Source of the DNA: Streptomyces graminilatus
GTDB lineage: Bacteria; Actinomycetota; Actinomycetes; Streptomycetales; Streptomycetaceae
DNA: 47,266 nt
Reading direction: 5' to 3'
Assembly: GCF_001418565.1 (NCBI RefSeq)
Contig: NZ_LIQQ01000235.1
Coordinates: 1-47,266 of the forward strand
Under the pieces are notes generated by a model. That model saw nothing but the letters and a program-made list of their open reading frames with translations. It was not told the origin of the DNA and searched no databases. Shown piece after piece: positions 1 to 7,864 of the stretch. Each line of letters starts with the position of its first letter. The stretch's first letter is position 1. Made by a program: the position numbers and the translations under genes.

Positions 1-825
1 GGCGGGAACCGCGTCCGGGCCGGTTCCGTACTGCGCTGGCTGTGGCTCGGCGCCGTGGTCGTACTCGTCGCCTTCCCCGTCTACGTCACCGTCGTCACCG
101 CCCTCCTCCCGCCGGGCGACGTCGCCGCAGGGCGTCTCGTCCCGGTGCCGGACCGGCTGACCCTGGGCAATGTGCGCGAGGCGCTGGCCTCCGCCCCGCT
201 GGCCCGGCAGTACCTGGTCAGTGTCGGTGCCACCGTCCTCCAGGCGACCGCCCAGCTCGTCACCGCCGCCCTGGCCGCGTACGCGCTCGTGTTCCCCCGC
301 TGGCGCGGCCGGGGCATCGCCTTCGGGGTGGTGCTGGCCACCCTGGCGTTCCCAGGGGAGAGCCTGGTCATCCCCAACTTCGAGACCGCCACCGCGCTCG
401 GGCTGCGCGACACCCTGCTCGGGATCGTCATCCCGTACCTGGCCGCGGGCTACGCGGTCTTCCTGCTCCGCCAGGCGTTCCTCGCGCTGCCGAGGGAGAC
501 CTGGGAGGCCGCCCGGCTCGACGGCTGCGGTGAACTGCGGGCCCTGCTGCACGTCGTACTGCCCATGGCACGACCGCAGTTGGTCACGGCGGCGATGTGG
601 TGCGCCCTGTCGGCGTGGAACGGCTACTTCTGGCCGCTGCTGATCACCGACTCCCCCCAGCGACGCACCATCCAGGTCGGCCTCGCCCAGCTCGTCGTCG
701 ACCAGGCCACCAGCCCGGCCGTGATCTACGCCGGCACCCTGCTCGTCCTGCTGCCGACCCTGCTGCTTGTTCTTTTTGGGCAGCGCTTCCTGGTACGGGG
801 CCTGGCCGCACGGGTCACCACGTAA
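1..825 (+). CDS. Sugar-type ABC transporter permease (MalG/UgpE-like), 5' end outside window
   Basis: Inner-membrane permease of a carbohydrate or glycerophosphodiester-type ABC importer. The reading frame is already open at base 1, so the start lies upstream; 274 residues are visible. Several hydrophobic membrane segments can be seen, one right at the visible start. The EAA loop that docks the ATPase is clear near the middle (EAARLDGCG followed by a conserved P in VVLPMARP), as in the MalG/UgpE family. The next gene, 61 bases downstream on the same strand, encodes the binding protein, so the two belong to one importer; the other permease is presumably just upstream. No ATPase is present in the window; Streptomyces importers of this class often share the MsiK ATPase (known for the group, not shown here). 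Substrate cannot be read from the sequence. Confidence 0.9.
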   Translation, partial: GGNRVRAGSVLRWLWLGAVVVLVAFPVYVTVVTALLPPGDVAAGRLVPVPDRLTLGNVREALASAPLARQYLVSVGATVLQATAQLVTAALAAYALVFPRWRGRGIAFGVVLATLAFPGESLVIPNFETATALGLRDTLLGIVIPYLAAGYAVFLLRQAFLALPRETWEAARLDGCGELRALLHVVLPMARPQLVTAAMWCALSAWNGYFWPLLITDSPQRRTIQVGLAQLVVDQATSPAVIYAGTLLVLLPTLLLVLFGQRFLVRGLAARVTT

Positions 826-886
826 CCACCGCTCACCGCCCTCCACAACCACACCCGAACTTCACTGAGAAGAAAGACGATCCGTC

Positions 887-2305
887 ATGCCATCCATGTC
901 CTCACCTCTTCCGCGCCCCCGCAGACTGCCCGTCCTCGCCGCCCTCCTGACGGCCGTCACCGCCTCGACGCTCACCGCCTGTGGCTCCGGCTCCGGCTCC
1001 GGCGAGCAGGCCGCCACCGGGACCGCACCGGGAGCCTCGGCGCTGGCGGCGGCCAAGGGGCCGGTCACCGTGACCCTGTGGCACGGGGTCGGCGGGCCGG
1101 CCGGTGTGGCGCTCCAGCAGGAGATCGACGCGTTCAACAAGGCCAACGCCGGGAAGATCGTGGTGAAGGCGTCGTTCCAGGGCAGCTACGCCGACGCCAT
1201 CGCCAAGTACACCTCCTCGATCCGCGACGGCGGCACCCCGAGCGTCATGGTCTCCAACGACATCACGACCGGCTATCTGCGCGACACCAAGCAGACCGTC
1301 TCCGCCCAGGCGATGGCCGCCGCCAACCCGAAGGACCTGGACCTCGACCAGCTCCGCCCGGCGGCGCGCAACTACTACACGGCCGACGGCGAGCTGCTCG
1401 CCGTACCGCTCAACACGTCCATGCCCCTGCTGTACGTCAACGACAAGCTGCTGGACCGGGCGGGCGTCGACCGCTCCACCCTCGGCACGCTGGACGGCGT
1501 GGCGGCGGCGGCCCGCGCGGTCCACGCCAAGGTCGCCGGGGTCAAGGGCATCGACATGCCCCTGGACGGCTGGTGGTTCGAGCAGCTCACGGCCGCCGCC
1601 GGAGTCCCCTACTGCACGCCGGACAACGGCCGCAAGGGCAAGGGCGCCACGGCGCTGACGCTGACCAGCGCGCCGCAGCGGGCCGCGATCGGCACCATGG
1701 CCAAGCTCGCCACGGACGGCGTCGCGCTCAACACCGGCGTCGACGGCAGCGCCGCCCTGTCCGCCTTCGCCGCCGGCAAGACCGCGATGATGTTCAACTC
1801 CAGCGGTGCCATCGGCGGCCTCAAGGAGGCCGGCATGACCGGCTACACCGCGCTCCCCTACCCCCTCTCCGGCCCGAAGGGCACGTCCGGTGCCGCGATC
1901 GGCGGTGCCGCGATGTGGGTGGACCAGGCCGGACACAGCAAGGCCGAGCAGGTGGCGAGCTGGAAGCTGATCAGCTACCTGGCGTCCGCCCCGGCGCAGG
2001 AGCGATTCGCCGAGGCGTCCGGCTACGCCCCGATCAACACCGGCGTCGACAACTCGCCCACGTGGAAGCAGTTCCTCGCGAAGAACGAGCCGTACGCCGT
2101 GCTCGGCAGGCAGTTCACCGACACCCCGGCCACGACGGCCACCTCCGGCTGCCTCACCGGCGCGATGACGGGCGTACGCGCCGAGGTCGTGTCGGCGATG
2201 CAGGAGGCGTTCGGCGGCCGGACCCCCATCGACAGCGCCCTGAAGTCGGCCGAGAAGTCGGCCACCGCCAAGATCCAGAGCTACCGGAAGCAGGCAGGAC
2301 AGTGA
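887..2305 (+). CDS. ABC transporter extracellular solute-binding lipoprotein (family 1, UgpB/MalE-like)
   Basis: Membrane-anchored binding protein that delivers a substrate to the upstream permease. The 472-residue product begins with a positively charged n-region, a hydrophobic stretch and a lipobox (LTAC), then a Gly/Ser-rich linker, as expected for a lipoprotein. The mature part starts with the family-1 pattern VTLWHGVGGPAG and contains the late AMWV and ASWKLISYL segments seen in UgpB/MalE-type proteins. The ATG at 887 is chosen because a purine-rich stretch (GAGAAGAAAGA) lies upstream and it puts the signal peptide at the N-terminus. The stop codon overlaps the GTG start of the 2H phosphoesterase gene. 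UgpB-like (glycerol-3-phosphate or glycerophosphodiester) is a guess based on general resemblance; a sugar substrate is equally possible. Confidence 0.85.
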   Translation: MPSMSSPLPRPRRLPVLAALLTAVTASTLTACGSGSGSGEQAATGTAPGASALAAAKGPVTVTLWHGVGGPAGVALQQEIDAFNKANAGKIVVKASFQGSYADAIAKYTSSIRDGGTPSVMVSNDITTGYLRDTKQTVSAQAMAAANPKDLDLDQLRPAARNYYTADGELLAVPLNTSMPLLYVNDKLLDRAGVDRSTLGTLDGVAAAARAVHAKVAGVKGIDMPLDGWWFEQLTAAAGVPYCTPDNGRKGKGATALTLTSAPQRAAIGTMAKLATDGVALNTGVDGSAALSAFAAGKTAMMFNSSGAIGGLKEAGMTGYTALPYPLSGPKGTSGAAIGGAAMWVDQAGHSKAEQVASWKLISYLASAPAQERFAEASGYAPINTGVDNSPTWKQFLAKNEPYAVLGRQFTDTPATTATSGCLTGAMTGVRAEVVSAMQEAFGGRTPIDSALKSAEKSATAKIQSYRKQAGQ

Positions 2306-3048
2306 CCACCAACACCGAAACCACCAACACCGAGACCACTCAGCCCCGGACCCAGCCCCAGGCCCCGATTCAGACCCCGACCCCGGCCCTCGTCCCCGCT
2401 CTGCCGTCCGCGCGATTCGCGCAGGCGTACGGGGACCCGTACCGCTACGGCGTCTACCTCCGCCCCGACCCCGCGACCTGCTTCGCCGTCACCACCGTGA
2501 CCTCCCAACTGCGGGCGCAGTACGGGATCGTGTCGGCCGGCGCGTTCCCGCCGCACGCGACCCTGATCGGCAGCCGGCACCTCACGGCGCCCGTCGAGGA
2601 GATCGTCGACTCGGTGACCCGGGCGCTGGCCGGGGTGTCCGCCTTCACCGTGCACAACGCGGGTGTCCGGCGGCTGGGCGTGGGCCTGGTGTACGACGTC
2701 CAGCATCTCGCCGACGGCCGTACGCCGAACCCCGACCTCACCGAACTCGCCGCCCGGGTCGACAAGGCCGTCACCCACCTGGAGGCCCCCGCGCCGAACC
2801 CGGCCGAGCACCGGTTCGACCGGGACACCTTCTCGGCGCACCTGTCGTTGGTCTCGCACGACATGTACGTACGCCCCGACCTGTCCGAAGAGGTCGAGGA
2901 GTACATCGACGGGCTGCCCGTGGCCTTCCCGGCGAGCTTCCCCGGGGACACGGTCGCCCTCTACCGCACCCGCAGCGACGACTGGACGGGCCGCTGGTGG
3001 CAGACCCTCACCTGGGAGCACGTCCACACCTGGCGGCTGCCCCGCTGA
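2302..3048 (+). CDS. 2H phosphoesterase superfamily protein (2'-5' RNA ligase-like)
   Basis: Predicted cytosolic cyclic phosphodiesterase or RNA-ligase-type enzyme. The 248-residue product shows the two hallmark HxT/HxS motifs, HAT at residues 85-87 (context FPPHATLIG) and HLS at 180-182 (FSAHLSLVSH), which together form the active site of the 2H fold. The GTG start at 2302 overlaps the TGA of the binding-protein gene (GTGA), so translation is probably coupled and the gene belongs to the importer operon. Residues 2-30 are a low-complexity Thr/Asn/Pro/Gln stretch built partly from a 15-bp repeat (TTNTE twice), which looks dispensable. Known 2H enzymes open 2',3'-cyclic nucleotides or ADP-ribose 1'',2''-cyclic phosphate. 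Linking this protein to an imported phosphodiester is my inference; the true substrate is unknown. Confidence 0.8.
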   Translation: MTTNTETTNTETTQPRTQPQAPIQTPTPALVPALPSARFAQAYGDPYRYGVYLRPDPATCFAVTTVTSQLRAQYGIVSAGAFPPHATLIGSRHLTAPVEEIVDSVTRALAGVSAFTVHNAGVRRLGVGLVYDVQHLADGRTPNPDLTELAARVDKAVTHLEAPAPNPAEHRFDRDTFSAHLSLVSHDMYVRPDLSEEVEEYIDGLPVAFPASFPGDTVALYRTRSDDWTGRWWQTLTWEHVHTWRLPR

Positions 3049-3063
3049 CCGTCGCGCACGGGA

Positions 3064-3101
3064 CACCGCCGGTCCGTCCAGGAGGACATGGACCGGCGGT
3101 G
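3064..3101. terminator. Stem-loop terminator between convergent genes
   Basis: A perfect 12-bp stem (CACCGCCGGTCC pairing with GGACCGGCGGTG) with a 14-base loop lies 15 bases after the 2H phosphoesterase stop and 29 bases before the methyltransferase stop on the other strand. It can serve both genes. Confidence 0.75.
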
Positions 3102-3129
3102 CTCGTTACCCTTCTCCCCTCCGTTCCCG

Positions 3130-4839
3130 TCAACTCCGCTCTAGGGTCGGCCGGTTGGTGGCCTTCCTGACGTGCAGGACATTGCCGTCCAGGGGCAGCG
3201 GGGACAGGTCCACCAGGGTGAGGCCCGCGTCGGCGAACAGCCGGGCGTAGTGGTCGGTGTGCCGTTCGCGTCCGCCGACGTTGCACATCATGTGGAGATC
3301 CCAGGCGGTCGCCAGCGACACCGAGCCGTCGGACGGCAGTACGCGTTCGACGACGAGCAGATCCGCGTGGTCGGGCATCGCGCGGGCGCAGTGGCGCAGG
3401 ATCTCGCGGCAGCGCTCGTCGTCCCAGTCGTGCAGGACGCGGGACAGGACGTAGACGTCACCGCCCGCCGGTACGTCCGCGAAGTCACCGGTCAGGAACT
3501 CGCATCGCGGGCCGAGACCGGCCGCCGCCAGGCGCAGGCGGGCGGCCTCGACGGAGTGCGGACGCTCCAGCAGGACCCCGGTCAGCCGAGGGTGCGCGGC
3601 GAGGACGCGGCCGAGCAACTCCCCGTTGCCGCCCGCGACATCGACCACCGTGGCCCCCGCCGGAGCCTGGGCCGCCGCGCTGAACGCCGGATGCGCGGGG
3701 ACCGGGTCGAACATGGCGGCCCCGGCGGCCATGGAGCGGTCGAAGAGTTCCATGAGTCGGGGATCGCGGGCGAAGTGGTCGAAGTGGTTCTCGCCGAAGA
3801 GGTGCTCGAAGGCGACCTCCCCCGTGCGTACGGTGTGTTCGAGCCCGGCGAAGGACTCGTAGAACGGGCCGCCGTACATCAGCGCCAGTGCCCGCATCGA
3901 CCCCGGGGCGTCCGCGCGCAGCAGCGCGCCGAGGCCGGTGAGCCGGTAGCCGTCGCGGCCCTCCGTCACCGCGCCCAGCATCACCAGGTAGCGCAGCAGC
4001 GTGGCGAGGTTCCGCGGCTGTGCGCCGACCTTCCCCGCCAACTCCCCGACATCGACGCCCCGTTCGGTGTCCATGGCGTCGGGCACCGAGAGCTGCGCGA
4101 ACGCGGCCAGCGCCTGGGTCGTCCACGCCCCGGTGAGCAGGCGCAGGAGCGTTTCCGCTGGCTGCTGGGCGCGGTGCTGGTCGAGGTGGGCGGCGAGTAC
4201 GTCTCGGTGGTCGCCGGGGACGTACAACTCCACGCTCCGGTAGCCGGCCTTGGCCTCGGCGGGCGCGCGGAAGTAGAGGACCGTGCCGTTCTCGTGCGGG
4301 TTGTAGCCGCCGCCGTCCGGGACGGCGCCGTAGCGCGCGAAGGTCGCGCACAGGCCGCGCAGCACCAGCGGGTCGGGTGCCGGTACGTCGAAGGCGACGT
4401 GTGCCTCGTGCTGCCGTTCCCGTTCGTACGCGGCCAGGGTGTCCAGGTCCGATCCGGGTGGCACGGTCAGCGCGAACACCTCGACCATCCGTCGCTCCCC
4501 GTCCGCGCAGGTCACCGCCGGGCGCAGGATCCCCACGTCCAGTTCGGCCGCCCGTCTCCGGTGCCGTACGGCGAGCCGGTCGCGTACGACGACACTCGCT
4601 CGCGGCGGCGCGGTGGTGACGAGCCCGCAGTCGCCGAGCAGGGCGTGCAACTCCGCCTCACCGGACGGGAAGACGAGCAGCGCGGCGTGCGAGAAGCGGC
4701 AGTGCTCCACGAGACTCCGCAGCTCGGGGCCGTCGAGACCGGGGAAGAGGAGTGGGAGCAGCGTGACGGCGTCCTGCTCCTTGACGAAGTCGACCGTCGC
4801 GAGCAGGCGGGACGTGTCGTCCGCCGACGTCGTGATCAT
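3130..4839 (-). CDS. O-methyltransferase with unusual N-terminal extension
   Basis: SAM-dependent methyltransferase, probably acting on a phenolic hydroxyl. The 569-residue protein is much longer than usual class I O-methyltransferases of this family (about 340 residues). Residues ~216-569 hold the family: a winged-helix dimerisation part, then the SAM motif VVDVAGGNGE (Asp400), the LSRVLHDWDDE segment with the usual catalytic His, and the C-terminal strand. Residues 1-~215 form a separate region I do not recognise; the YNPHENGTVLYFR stretch vaguely recalls a VOC-type beta strand, but that is weak. Start ATG at 4839 has GAGGA about 9 bases upstream. It lies 124 bases downstream of the PobA-like hydroxylase on the same strand, so the likely sequence is hydroxylation of an aromatic ring then O-methylation. 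Product unknown. Confidence 0.8.
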   Translation of the reverse strand: MITTSADDTSRLLATVDFVKEQDAVTLLPLLFPGLDGPELRSLVEHCRFSHAALLVFPSGEAELHALLGDCGLVTTAPPRASVVVRDRLAVRHRRRAAELDVGILRPAVTCADGERRMVEVFALTVPPGSDLDTLAAYERERQHEAHVAFDVPAPDPLVLRGLCATFARYGAVPDGGGYNPHENGTVLYFRAPAEAKAGYRSVELYVPGDHRDVLAAHLDQHRAQQPAETLLRLLTGAWTTQALAAFAQLSVPDAMDTERGVDVGELAGKVGAQPRNLATLLRYLVMLGAVTEGRDGYRLTGLGALLRADAPGSMRALALMYGGPFYESFAGLEHTVRTGEVAFEHLFGENHFDHFARDPRLMELFDRSMAAGAAMFDPVPAHPAFSAAAQAPAGATVVDVAGGNGELLGRVLAAHPRLTGVLLERPHSVEAARLRLAAAGLGPRCEFLTGDFADVPAGGDVYVLSRVLHDWDDERCREILRHCARAMPDHADLLVVERVLPSDGSVSLATAWDLHMMCNVGGRERHTDHYARLFADAGLTLVDLSPLPLDGNVLHVRKATNRPTLERS

Positions 4840-4886
4840 TTACGGAAATCCTCATTCAGGTGTGCGGAATGGGGGCATGCGGCAGT

Positions 4887-4950
4887 GGAGGAAAAGGAAG
4901 AGAAGGGAAGAGAAGAGGAGCGAAGAGAAGGGGAAGCGCAAGGGAAGAGG
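4887..4950. repeat. Polypurine/polypyrimidine tract between hydroxylase and methyltransferase genes
   Basis: About 64 bases of almost pure purine on the plus strand (three C interruptions), built from GAAGA/GGGAAG units. On the transcribed minus strand it reads as pyrimidine-rich RNA between the hydroxylase stop and the methyltransferase ribosome-binding site. Function unknown. Confidence 0.6.
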
Positions 4951-4963
4951 CAGACGCCGGACC

Positions 4964-6163
4964 TCATACGCCGACGTAGTGCTCGGCGAACCAGTCCTGC
5001 TGGCTTCGTGACGTTCGCAGCGACGTGATGCGGGAGCGCCGCAAGGAGTTGTGGAACAGGGACGCGCCGTCCGAGCCGGACGGGCCGTGCAGCAGCCCGA
5101 TCATCCAGGCCGAGAACTCCTGCGCCCGCCAGATGTACGCGAGACAGCGCGCCGAGTAGGCGTCGAGACCGTCGGAGTCGCCGCGTACAAGGGCGTCGAG
5201 CAGGGCGCGGGCGGCGAACTCCGCTTCCAGGACAGCGAGGTTCGCGCCCTTGGCCGCGGAGGGGCTGATCAGGCCGGCGGCGTCGCCGACCAGCAGCAGC
5301 GAGCCGTGGCGCAGCGGTTCGAGTACGTCGGACTCCAGGTCGACGACGGCTCGCCGCGCGATACGGCCACGGTGCAGCGGGCCGAACTCCGGTGCCCGCA
5401 TCCGCAGTTCCAGCTCGTCCCAGATCCGCTCCTCGGACCAGGCGTCGGCGCCCGTGCCGTGCTCGTACTGGAGGTAGTACCGGGTGACGTCGCTCGTACG
5501 CGCCATGTGCCCGGCGAAACCCCGCTCGTGCACCGCGTATCCGACGGCGTCCAGGCTGGGCGGTGCCTCGGCGAGCAGCCCGAGCCAGGTCACTCCGTGG
5601 TCGCGGTGGTGACGGCGTACGGAGCCCGCCGGCAGCGAGCGGCGGGCCGCGCCGTGCCGTCCGTCGCAGCCGGCCACGTATCGCGCCCGCCACTGGCCGG
5701 GCCGCCCGTCCGCCTCGCGCACCGCCACCGAGGGCCGGTCGGTGTCGGTGTCGAGGACGGCAACTGCCTCGGTGGCGAAGTCGATCCGCCCGCCCGCTGC
5801 CAGGAATCGCGTCAACAGATCGGTGACCAGGTGCTGTTGGGGATAGACGGTGTGCGACTCACCGCGTCCGAGCCCGCTGTAGTCGAGCCGGAACCGGCCG
5901 TCCTCGGTGCGGAACTCGCAGGTGCTGTGGGCCTGTCCGCGCCGCCGCAGCCCCTCGGCCAGCCCGTGCCGCTCCAGGATCCGTACCGTGTTGGCGGCCA
6001 GGAATCCGGCACGCGCCCGCGTCTCGATGTGCGCGCGCTCGGCACGCTCCAGGACGACGCAGTCGATGCCGCTGTCCTGAAGGAGATTGCCCAGCACAAG
6101 CCCGGCCGGCCCTGCCCCGAGGATTAGTACATCGGTCGCTCTACCGGTCTGTCCGTCTGTCAC
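4964..6163 (-). CDS. PobA-like FAD aromatic hydroxylase (4-hydroxybenzoate 3-monooxygenase family)
   Basis: Single-component flavin monooxygenase expected to hydroxylate a 4-hydroxybenzoate-like ring ortho to the phenol using NAD(P)H and O2. The 399 residues (PobA is 394) carry GAGPAG at 16-21, the CDG motif at 166-168 and the GDAAG FAD motif near 293-297. Aligned by eye to Pseudomonas PobA from memory, Tyr201, Arg214, Arg220, Tyr222, Pro293 and Tyr385 correspond to Tyr209, Arg222, Arg228, Tyr230, Pro301 and Tyr396. PobA Ser212, which touches the substrate carboxylate, is Met220 here. The start is GTG at 6163, with no Shine-Dalgarno and a good -10 just upstream, suggesting a leaderless message. 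The O-methyltransferase follows on the same strand, so a biosynthetic rather than catabolic role seems likely; no protocatechuate pathway genes are nearby. Confidence 0.85.
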   Translation of the reverse strand: MTDGQTGRATDVLILGAGPAGLVLGNLLQDSGIDCVVLERAERAHIETRARAGFLAANTVRILERHGLAEGLRRRGQAHSTCEFRTEDGRFRLDYSGLGRGESHTVYPQQHLVTDLLTRFLAAGGRIDFATEAVAVLDTDTDRPSVAVREADGRPGQWRARYVAGCDGRHGAARRSLPAGSVRRHHRDHGVTWLGLLAEAPPSLDAVGYAVHERGFAGHMARTSDVTRYYLQYEHGTGADAWSEERIWDELELRMRAPEFGPLHRGRIARRAVVDLESDVLEPLRHGSLLLVGDAAGLISPSAAKGANLAVLEAEFAARALLDALVRGDSDGLDAYSARCLAYIWRAQEFSAWMIGLLHGPSGSDGASLFHNSLRRSRITSLRTSRSQQDWFAEHYVGV

Positions 6164-6171
6164 GAGATGCG

Positions 6172-6177
6172 ATATTA
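6172..6177 (-). promoter_or_regulatory. -10 element (TAATAT) for the PobA-like gene, possibly leaderless
   Basis: On the minus strand TAATAT ends 8 bases before the GTG start, placing the transcription start at or next to the start codon. No convincing -35 sits 17 bases upstream; a TTGTCA at 6199-6204 is 21 bases away. Confidence 0.45.
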
Positions 6178-6248
6178 GGTGGCTTGAAGTGGCCTATCTG
6201 ACAATGATCACCCGTAGGAGTGGGTTCGTATGTGTTGTCGACTCGGCT

Positions 6249-6318
6249 GGTGATTCAGCCGGTGGTTCACGGTGAATCACTGTGAACCACCGTGAATCAA
6301 GCGGTGATTCAGCCGGTG
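6249..6318. promoter_or_regulatory. Direct and inverted repeat cluster upstream of the PobA-like gene
   Basis: A perfect 16-bp direct repeat (GGTGATTCAGCCGGTG) occupies 6249-6264 and 6303-6318. Between the copies is a perfect inverted repeat, GGTGGTTCAC at 6261-6270 against GTGAACCACC at 6282-6291, whose loop contains TGAATCAC, the reverse complement of the GTGATTCA core. The cluster begins at the stop of the CPBP gene and lies 75-150 bases upstream of the PobA-like start. It looks like a multi-site operator, though part may act as a terminator for the CPBP gene. Confidence 0.55.
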
Positions 6319-7376
6319 CTGTCGGCCTTCCCGTACCGCTGTGGGTCGGCCACCGCACCCTGGGGATACGCGGCGAAGTGCCCCGGGAGCGGAGGCACCG
6401 GTGCCTGTGGTGCGGGGACCGTGCGGGTCGGGGTGCGGCGGCGGGCCAGCCAGAGGACGGCCGCCGCGTACAGGGCGATGCCGGCCAGGTCGAGGGCGAC
6501 GATCTGCCAGGGCGCGTCCGCGGCCGTGTCGTCGCTCTTGAGGCCGTCGACGACGGCGGCCGAGACACCGAAGGCCAGCAGGTTGTTCACCGCGTGCAGC
6601 CCGATGGCCGCCTCAAGTCCGCCGGTACGTACGGTGAGCCAGCCCGCGACCATCGCGAACACGACCAGATCGGCGAAGCCCCACGGCGTGCCCCAGCCGT
6701 GCGCGGCGGCGAACAGGACGGCCTGCGGCACGAGCGCGGGCCAGGGGGAGCGCAGGAAACCGCCGAACGCCTGGGTGAGCCAGCCCCGGAACACGTACTC
6801 CTCGGCCGCCGCCTGCAACGGCACCAGCAGAACCAGCATGGCGAGGGCCGGGCCGAAGACCTCCCAGCCCGCCCACCGCGCGGGCGGCCCGTCGTCAGCG
6901 GGCAGCAGGAACATGGCGCCGGTGGTCACGGCGAGGGCGGGGAGGGCCACCAGTACGCACCACCCCAGCCAGCGCCACCGCAGTCCGCCCGTCACGGCCG
7001 AGACCGTGCCCGCCGGGCGGCGGCCGATCCAGAGCACCGCGAGCAGGACGACGGGAATCGCGGAGGCGATCGCCAGCAGGTCGAACGCGGTGCCCGACAC
7101 CGGGCCCAACTCGACGGTCCCGTCCCGGGCTTCGGGATAGCCGACGGCCGTTCCCACGGCCTCGGCGGCGCCGTACAGCACCACCGCCGTGAGCACGCTC
7201 CCCATGGCCACGAACCCGGTGCCGAGCACGGCCCGCCACCATCGATGGCGTGCCGCCGAGATATGGGCCATGCGGTGATAGGCGAGTGGCTCGGAAAGTG
7301 GTCCGGGGGCCAGTGGTCCGGGGGCCGATTCGGGCAGGCGCGCGGGTATCGGGGCGGCGTCGAGCGGGTTCGTCAT
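6309..7376 (-). CDS. CPBP family intramembrane glutamic protease
   Basis: Multi-pass membrane protease of the CPBP (Rce1/Abi) family. The 355-residue product has a charged N-terminal tail and about eight hydrophobic segments. The catalytic motifs are EEYVFRGWL (EExxxR), FAAAHG (FxxxH) and HAVNN later in the chain, in the usual order. ATG at 7376 is chosen because GGAGGATTCTCCTC lies immediately upstream; the longer open frame upstream codes for repeat-like sequence and lacks a ribosome-binding site. The C-terminal 40 residues are Pro-rich and probably cytosolic. It stands alone between the hydroxylase pair and a divergent permease unit. Substrate unknown; relatives serve in membrane protein processing or bacteriocin self-immunity. 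Confidence 0.85.
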   Translation of the reverse strand: MTNPLDAAPIPARLPESAPGPLAPGPLSEPLAYHRMAHISAARHRWWRAVLGTGFVAMGSVLTAVVLYGAAEAVGTAVGYPEARDGTVELGPVSGTAFDLLAIASAIPVVLLAVLWIGRRPAGTVSAVTGGLRWRWLGWCVLVALPALAVTTGAMFLLPADDGPPARWAGWEVFGPALAMLVLLVPLQAAAEEYVFRGWLTQAFGGFLRSPWPALVPQAVLFAAAHGWGTPWGFADLVVFAMVAGWLTVRTGGLEAAIGLHAVNNLLAFGVSAAVVDGLKSDDTAADAPWQIVALDLAGIALYAAAVLWLARRRTPTRTVPAPQAPVPPLPGHFAAYPQGAVADPQRYGKADSTG

Positions 7377-7470
7377 GAGGAGAATCCTCCCGGCGGGCCC
7401 GCGCCCCCGCATCGCCCGCAGGCACGATCGGCGCCTCTGCCGGAGGGTGGAGAGCGACTCCCTACCTGGG

Positions 7471-7534
7471 CCCTGAGCACACGGGTCCTGAGCACACGGG
7501 TCCTGAGCACACCTGGGTCCTGAGTACACCTGGG
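7471..7534. repeat. Tandem repeat, 15/17-bp unit, four copies
   Basis: Units of the form (C/T)CCTGAGCACACGGG: two of 15 bp, then two of 17 bp with ACACCTGGG endings. It lies in the divergent gap between the CPBP gene (start 7376) and the small plus-strand gene at 7586. Confidence 0.8.
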
Positions 7535-7585
7535 TACCGGGGGCCGGTGCCGGCCGAGGCACCCCCGCCCTACGCTCGTGCGGAC

Positions 7586-7861
7586 ATGGAGACGACGACG
7601 ATACGCAACTGGCTGCTTCCCGTGCTGCTCGCGGCCGGGCAGGTCGCCTGGCTGTGGCCCGGGGCTGTCCTGTCGGTCGAGGAGTTGCCCGGGGCGGGCG
7701 TGCTGGTCGCCGTCCTCGGTGCGACGGTCGTCGAGACGGCCGCGCTGGGCCGCCGACGGCAGACACCGGACGCACCGCCTGAAAGCGGGCCCCAGCCCCG
7801 GCCTCAGCCCCAGCCCAAGCCCAGCTCCTGTTCCAGCTCATCGCTCCCACGGAGGACATGA
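7586..7861 (+). pseudogene. Probable N-terminal remnant of a sensor histidine kinase
   Basis: The 91-residue product starts with a basic segment, then two hydrophobic stretches (LLPVLLAAGQVAWLWPG and VLVAVLGATVVETAALG) followed by RRRQ, the pattern I associate with the N-terminal membrane region of many Streptomyces histidine kinases next to ABC permease operons. It then runs into a Pro/Gln low-complexity tail and stops; no HAMP, phosphoacceptor or ATPase domain follows. The stop lies three bases before the ATG of the FtsX-like permease. I infer that a deletion removed the rest of the kinase, and possibly a response regulator and ABC ATPase. It could instead be a genuine small membrane protein made together with the permease. 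Confidence 0.45.
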
Positions 7862-7864
7862 ACC

